In this document: piece after piece, positions 6,030-9,504 of the stretch
Layout of the letters: the number at the start of each line of letters is the position of its first letter
Position numbering within the stretch: position 1 is the stretch's first letter
Assembly (NCBI GenBank): GCA_005884855.1
Contig: VAZS01000022.1
Location: 1-9,504 of the forward strand
Direction of reading: 5' to 3'
From: Alphaproteobacteria bacterium
GTDB lineage: Bacteria > Pseudomonadota > Alphaproteobacteria > Rhizobiales > Xanthobacteraceae
DNA: 9,504 bases
The notes under the pieces: generated by a model
The model's database searches: none
Seen by the model: the letters and a program-made list of their open reading frames with translations, nothing else
What the model was told of the DNA's origin: nothing
Made by a program: the position numbers and the translations under genes

Positions 6030-6054
6030 CATCGCCCGGGAATACGTGGATTTT

Positions 6055-6069
6055 CAAACTGAGACACTA
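6055..6069 (-). repeat. Right terminal inverted repeat of the IS relic
   Basis: CAAACTGAGACACTA is the exact inverse of 5475-5489. It follows the VOC stop codon by 25 nt and precedes the end of panC. Confidence 0.7.
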
Positions 6070-6116
6070 CCCTGCAGCCGACCTCGAATCAGCTCCGGAG
6101 AAAGAATTTCGGCGCG

Positions 6117-6968
6117 CTAAACCGAGACGTTGTCGATGAGCCGGGTTGTTCCAATCTTGGCCGCGACCAAAATCCGCATCGGGCCGTCCTTCACCGCTGC
6201 AATCGGCCGCAGAGTCTCGGCGTGACGCACCTCGAAATAGTCTAGCGTGAATCCGGCGGCCACCGCGAGTGCGGCCCCAGCCGCCATGGCGGCTTTGATA
6301 TCGTCGCCCGCGCGCAAGCGCTTGGCGCTCTCCTTCATTGCCCGGTACAGCTCGGGCGCGGCCCGGCGCTCTGCCTCTGACAAATAGACGTTTCGCGAAG
6401 ACATCGCGAGCCCATCGCGCTCGCGCACGGTACGCGACCCGATCACCTTGACGCCGAGGTCCAGATCTCTGGCCATTTGCGTCACCACGCGCAATTGCTG
6501 GAAGTCCTTTTCGCCGAAAATCGCGAAATCCGGTCGACACTGCGTAAACAGCTTGCCGACCGCGGTGCTGACGCCGGTAAAGAAATCCGGCCTAAACCGG
6601 TCTTCCAGACCCACCTTGGCCGGACCTTCCGTCAGGATTTTAGTGGCAAAGCCGTCCGGGTACATGGTCTTGACGTCCGGATTCCAAATCAGGTCGACAT
6701 TCTCGGCTGCGAGCAGGGCGAGATCGGCATTCCAGGTCCGCGGGTACGAACCAAAATCCTCCGTCGGCGCGAATTGGGTTGGATTGACGAAGATCGAGAC
6801 GATCACCTTCGCCGCACGGCGTTTCGCCAGCCGGACCAGCGAGAGATGACCATCATGGAGAGCTCCCATGGTCGGCACCAGCGCTGTTGTGACTCCTTTC
6901 GAGCTGATGCCATCGATCGCGCGACGCAACGCAGGGATCGTGCGGACGATCATGGGACTTCGCGACAT
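6117..6968 (-). CDS. panC: Pantothenate synthetase (pantoate--beta-alanine ligase)
   Basis: This encodes a complete 283-residue cytosolic enzyme that joins pantoate and beta-alanine with ATP, via a pantoyl-adenylate, in the last step of pantothenate (vitamin B5, CoA precursor) synthesis. Signatures in order: [15 protein letters not shown] (31-45) with the HIGH-type His38/His41 pair; [16 protein letters not shown] (57-72); YP and the pantoate/ATP pocket; FGEKDFQQL (151-159); and [16 protein letters not shown] (182-197), the KMSKS-like loop. The segment [15 protein letters not shown] (121-135) differs from the more usual EG..RPGHFxGVxT, lacking the Gly-His of that loop; this may mark a divergent paralogue. 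The start is ATG (complement 6966-6968); Met6 is an alternative and the ribosome-binding site is weak. panB is not in the window. It is divergent from mipZ. Confidence 0.96.
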   Translation of the reverse strand: MSRSPMIVRTIPALRRAIDGISSKGVTTALVPTMGALHDGHLSLVRLAKRRAAKVIVSIFVNPTQFAPTEDFGSYPRTWNADLALLAAENVDLIWNPDVKTMYPDGFATKILTEGPAKVGLEDRFRPDFFTGVSTAVGKLFTQCRPDFAIFGEKDFQQLRVVTQMARDLDLGVKVIGSRTVRERDGLAMSSRNVYLSEAERRAAPELYRAMKESAKRLRAGDDIKAAMAAGAALAVAAGFTLDYFEVRHAETLRPIAAVKDGPMRILVAAKIGTTRLIDNVSV

Positions 6969-7118
6969 CTAAGGCTCGAACTCCGAGAGCGGGGAGGGAG
7001 GCGGATAGCCCAGAGAGGAGCCGGGCAACAGTTCTTATCAAGTCCGAGGCCGGGCGGCGAATCGGCAGCGCGCAATTTTGACTCCAACCTACGCGGCAGA
7101 CGTCACGTCGAGTGCGCA

Positions 7119-7141
7119 TCGCGACGTCAGCGCCGTCGCGA
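7119..7141. repeat. Inverted repeat TCGCGACG-N7-CGTCGCGA in the panC-mipZ intergenic region
   Basis: Two perfect 8-bp arms (7119-7126 and 7134-7141) surround TCAGCGC. The repeat lies about 110 nt upstream of mipZ and 150 nt from the panC start, within the 283-nt divergent spacer. It may be an operator or a transcript hairpin. A GATTC (7150-7154), a potential CcrM methylation site, is close by. No clear promoter pair could be assigned to either gene, and I saw no other gene in the spacer. Confidence 0.4.
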
Positions 7142-7251
7142 GCGCATCGGATTCATGATTAAGACAGACCATCAGCGATTTAAAGGCGCAGTTGCGCATT
7201 TCACTTGACCGCGGTCGCGCGGGCTTTGAAGATATCGCAGGGGACGAAGCA

Positions 7252-8193
7252 ATGTTGGTGCAAACCAGTCAGGGCCAATCGGGCTCGGCTCACGTCGTTG
7301 TGCTGGGCAATGAGAAGGGCGGTTCGGGGAAATCCACCACCGCTTTGCACATCGCCGTCGCGCTGATGAAGGCAGGACAGCGCGTTGCCACCATTGACCT
7401 TGATTGCCGTCAGCAAAGCTTCACTCGCTACATCGGCAACCGGGGCGCTTGGGCGCGCCGCACCGGACTCAATCTGGAAATACCCGTGCATTGCTGCATC
7501 AAGCTCGGCGAGACCATGCAGATCGCCGATAACGAATCATCCGAGTTCCAGCAGTTCGTGGATGCCGTGAGCGCCGTCGAGCACACCTTCGATTTCATAG
7601 TGATCGATACTCCGGGCTCGGACAGTTACCTGATGCGCCTGGCGCATTCGATGGCCGACACCTTGGTGACGCCGATCAACGACAGCTTCCTCGATTTTGA
7701 CGTACTGGGCACAGTCGATCCCGCGACCTATGCCGTGATCGGTGAGAGCCACTATGCGGAGATGGTGCGCGATACCAGGCGCAAGCGTCGCCAGCTCGAC
7801 GGCGCCTCCACCGATTGGATCGTGGTCCGCAATCGGTTGTCGATGCTGGGATCGCGGAACAAGCAGCTCGTCGCCAATAGCCTCAATGATTTGTCGATGC
7901 GGCTTGGCTTTCGCTCGATCGATGGGTTCGCCGAACGTGTCGTCTATCGCGAATTTTTCCCGCGCGGGCTTACCGCGCTCGACGACATCGACGAGGCTAC
8001 CCTTGGTACCCGCCCGAGCCTCGGGCATGTCACCGCCCGCGAAGAGGTCACCAGCCTGCTGCGCCAGTTGAAGCTGCCGCTCGACGAGCGCGGCCGCCGG
8101 CGCGCCGCTAATCGGGCCGAATGGTTCACCCAAGTCGATAAACCCCTCGAAATGCATGACATTCTCGGCTTGGACGTTGGCGTGGTGAGCTAA
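7252..8193 (+). CDS. mipZ: Division-site positioning ATPase MipZ
   Basis: This encodes a 313-residue P-loop ATPase of the ParA/MinD superfamily. In alphaproteobacteria MipZ forms a bipolar gradient by interaction with ParB at the origins and DNA binding, and inhibits FtsZ polymerisation away from midcell. Visible: the deviant Walker A GNEKGGSGKSTT (19-30) with signature Lys22 and Lys27; IDLDCRQ (48-54), where Asp51 aligns with the catalytic Asp42 of Caulobacter MipZ; VIDTPGSDSYLMRLAHSMAD (117-136); PINDSFLDFDVLGTVDP (141-157); and WIVVRNRLS (189-197) followed by RNKQL (202-206). RVVYREFFPRGLTALD (229-244) is the characteristic MipZ C-terminal block. ATG 7252 is preferred because AGGGGA lies 7 nt upstream; TTG 7192 in the same frame would add 20 unlikely residues. 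The C-terminus (after about 245) ends in a basic and amphipathic extension. Confidence 0.94.
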   Translation: MLVQTSQGQSGSAHVVVLGNEKGGSGKSTTALHIAVALMKAGQRVATIDLDCRQQSFTRYIGNRGAWARRTGLNLEIPVHCCIKLGETMQIADNESSEFQQFVDAVSAVEHTFDFIVIDTPGSDSYLMRLAHSMADTLVTPINDSFLDFDVLGTVDPATYAVIGESHYAEMVRDTRRKRRQLDGASTDWIVVRNRLSMLGSRNKQLVANSLNDLSMRLGFRSIDGFAERVVYREFFPRGLTALDDIDEATLGTRPSLGHVTAREEVTSLLRQLKLPLDERGRRRAANRAEWFTQVDKPLEMHDILGLDVGVVS

Positions 8194-8348
8194 CCCGGAT
8201 CGCCGCGACGAAGCTGATTCGTTAGCGACAGCTCGCCCATGGGGTAAATGCGCCCTGGTCGGGAACTTAGCCCCGCCCGATGCTGCGCCATTGCGAGTTC
8301 CAGCGTGCGCCGCACAATCGACAGGCAGTCAATTCACAAACTTTAATC

Positions 8349-8378
8349 TTCCCGTCACGTCGCCGTGACATATATGAT
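8349..8378 (+). promoter_or_regulatory. Putative hydrolase promoter with an internal palindrome
   Basis: TATGAT (8373-8378) matches five of six -10 positions, and a weak TTCCCG (8349-8354) lies 18 bp upstream. Between them GTCACG (8354-8359) and CGTGAC (8364-8369) form a perfect inverted repeat around TCGC. A symmetric site between -35 and -10 is where a repressor or a MerR-type activator would act. The rest of the 250-nt gap 8194-8443 shows no gene. Confidence 0.4.
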
Positions 8379-8443
8379 GGCACAAGGAACCGTAGAGATT
8401 CCGAATGGGAACAGTCTGCTGACTGCGTCGCGTCGAGGACCAC

Positions 8444-9316
8444 ATGAAGCGTGGGATTGTCATTCTGCTTTCACTTTTCGTGCTGACGGCGGTCGGGTAC
8501 TTCACCGTGAGCAAGTGGGCGATTCGTCACGAGACGCTCGCGTTCTACGACGCCAGCAGAGGCAATCGTCCAGTCGAAGTTGACGTTGCCGTCCGGTGGG
8601 ACAGGGAAATGCAGGCGAATGCCGGCATGATCATCTTGCCGGTGGCGGTCCTCAACCACGGCAATACAGTCAAGTTCACCGAATATTCTTTCCTGGCGAA
8701 CATATTCGCTGCCCGCGGCTATATGGTGGTCAGCATCCAGCATGATCTGCCCACCGACGCGCCGATGGTGACAAAAGTCGGCGAACTCTACGTCGGGCGC
8801 CAGCCGCAGTACCTGCGCGGCATTGCCAACATCAGATTTGCCATCGAGGAAATGCATAGGGTCCAGCCGAACGCGGATTATGACCACCTGACGATGGTGG
8901 GGCATTCCAACGGCGGTGACATTTCGATGTATTTCGCCAAGCTGTATCCCGATCAGATCAGGAAGATCGTGACACTGGATAATCTGCGCGTGCCGTTTAT
9001 GACCGACGGCCGTTTCAAGATCCTCTCGTTCCGTTCGAAGGATCCGCAATTCAAGACAGACCCGGGGGTGATCCCTCCTGAAGAGGTCCGCCAGAAGTCT
9101 GGCATTCAGGTCGTCCAGACCGGGTTCCAGCACAACGATATGCGTGACACCGGCCCCGACAAGGCAAAGGCCACGATTCAGGACATGCTGGACAAATTCC
9201 TGGACGACGAGAGCCCGCTTCGGCCGGTCATAACCAAAACGTCGCCTCTGATGACCGATGCCGGTCCGGTCGCGCCCTACGCCCCGGTCGCCCCCGGCGC
9301 GTCGGCTCAGAACTGA
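8444..9316 (+). CDS. Alpha/beta hydrolase, membrane-anchored or secreted
   Basis: This encodes a complete 290-residue protein. Residues 3-22 form a hydrophobic N-terminal segment after MKR (GIVILLSLFVLTAVGYF), either an uncleaved anchor or a signal peptide, so the enzyme should act in the periplasm. The alpha/beta-hydrolase core follows: oxyanion-side LNHGN (70-74), FAARGYMVVSIQHDL (88-102), nucleophile elbow GHSNGG (153-158) with Ser155, probable acid Asp179 in VTLDNLRVPF, and catalytic His230 in TGFQHNDM. The layout resembles dienelactone-hydrolase-like or esterase proteins; the substrate is unknown. The C-terminus is Pro/Ala-rich (PVAPYAPVAPGAS). ATG 8444 has GAGGA (8434-8438) 5 nt upstream. 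The gene stands alone with its own leader. Confidence 0.9.
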   Translation: MKRGIVILLSLFVLTAVGYFTVSKWAIRHETLAFYDASRGNRPVEVDVAVRWDREMQANAGMIILPVAVLNHGNTVKFTEYSFLANIFAARGYMVVSIQHDLPTDAPMVTKVGELYVGRQPQYLRGIANIRFAIEEMHRVQPNADYDHLTMVGHSNGGDISMYFAKLYPDQIRKIVTLDNLRVPFMTDGRFKILSFRSKDPQFKTDPGVIPPEEVRQKSGIQVVQTGFQHNDMRDTGPDKAKATIQDMLDKFLDDESPLRPVITKTSPLMTDAGPVAPYAPVAPGASAQN

Positions 9317-9418
9317 CCTCAGCACAGTCCGAGCTCCGGAACCAACGACGCCGCTGACGTGCATTGACCGCTCGGGGATCGCGGCCCACATATGACTTGC
9401 TGAAGTTTTCGAGCGCTG

Positions 9419-9504
9419 ATGTCCGTCGAACCGACCAAACCGAAATCGGCATCCGAGGTATCCCGGACGCGAAAGGCTGAATCCGCCGACTTGCCGGAGG
9501 CGAA
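9419..9504 (+). CDS. Probable gene start running off the right edge, unidentified
   Basis: From ATG 9419 the frame stays open to the window end, giving 28 residues that begin MSVEPTKPKSASEVSRTRK, a polar, Lys/Ser/Glu-rich N-terminus with no recognisable domain. The ribosome-binding site is weak (GAG at 9411-9413). TTGACC (9364-9369) could be a -35 element, but no well-spaced -10 follows. The bases between the hydrolase stop and this ATG contain nothing else. Too little is visible to name a product. Confidence 0.4.
   Translation, partial: MSVEPTKPKSASEVSRTRKAESADLPEA

Larger units (their letters stand above)
5475..6069. mobile_element. Transposase-less IS relic with a VOC gene inside, bounded by 15-bp inverted repeats
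   Basis: TAGTGTCTCAGTTTG (5475-5489) is repeated exactly in inverse orientation as CAAACTGAGACACTA (6055-6069), bounding 595 bp. The left end contains an antisense transposase-like C-terminus whose stop codon lies inside the repeat, which is a common IS layout. The rest is an intact VOC-family gene plus 25 nt before the right repeat. No transposase of functional length is present. No 8-9 bp direct duplication flanks the ends. If the outer TA is counted as target, the pattern would fit a TA-duplicating element with a 13-bp repeat, but this is inference. The right end lies 47 nt from the panC stop codon. Confidence 0.55.

Noticed and set aside
7114..7149. Direct repeat GCGCATCG at 7114-7121 and 7142-7149
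   Set aside because: It is only 8 bp in GC-rich DNA and partly overlaps the inverted repeat; it is compatible with chance.
8262..8286. GGAAC at 8262-8266 considered as an EcfG general-stress promoter
   Set aside because: No CGTT follows at 16-17 bp.
8471..9391. 306-codon open frame on the minus strand
   Set aside because: It is antisense to the alpha/beta hydrolase, whose catalytic motifs are intact; the minus-strand peptide shows no domain.

Overview
The window reads as an ordinary chromosomal stretch from a GC-rich alphaproteobacterium of the Rhizobiales, most likely the Bradyrhizobium/Rhodopseudomonas group (Nitrobacteraceae). The main support is a MipZ-type division-site ATPase, which is an alphaproteobacterial hallmark, together with DUF1489 and DUF599 family proteins and high GC content. 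Species placement is inference.

Layout from left to right: the C-terminal part of an MgtE magnesium channel enters from the left edge (+). After it come a short orphan XRE-type helix-turn-helix regulator (+), preceded by a CGTTAA-N7-TTAACG dyad, and an aldo/keto reductase (+) with its own good sigma-70 promoter. On the opposite strand lies a DUF599 membrane-protein gene that looks broken: its first 49 codons and its C-terminal half are in different reading frames, and a stretch of the family domain is missing between them. Divergent from it is a glutathione S-transferase family gene (+). A TTG-started 63-residue small protein (+), a two-helix membrane protein with a four-cysteine domain and a Pro/Ala-rich tail (+), and a DUF1489 protein (+) follow.

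The most unusual segment is 5475-6069. A perfect 15-bp inverted repeat (TAGTGTCTCAGTTTG) bounds a 595-bp block. The block holds an antisense remnant that resembles the extreme C-terminus of an insertion-sequence transposase, next to an intact VOC/glyoxalase-family gene (+) whose ribosome-binding site lies at the edge of the remnant. It looks like a transposase-less IS relic carrying a small enzyme gene.

To the right, panC (pantothenate synthetase, -) is divergent from mipZ (+) across a 283-nt intergenic region. A membrane-anchored or secreted alpha/beta hydrolase (+) follows, with a palindrome inside its putative promoter. A probable gene start runs off the right edge. Most genes are single units with their own leaders; no long operon is evident and the metabolic roles (Mg2+ uptake, redox and detoxification enzymes, pantothenate synthesis, division-site placement) are not obviously linked. 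I saw no rRNA, tRNA, CRISPR array or complete mobile element, and I did not find a clearly new multi-gene system.
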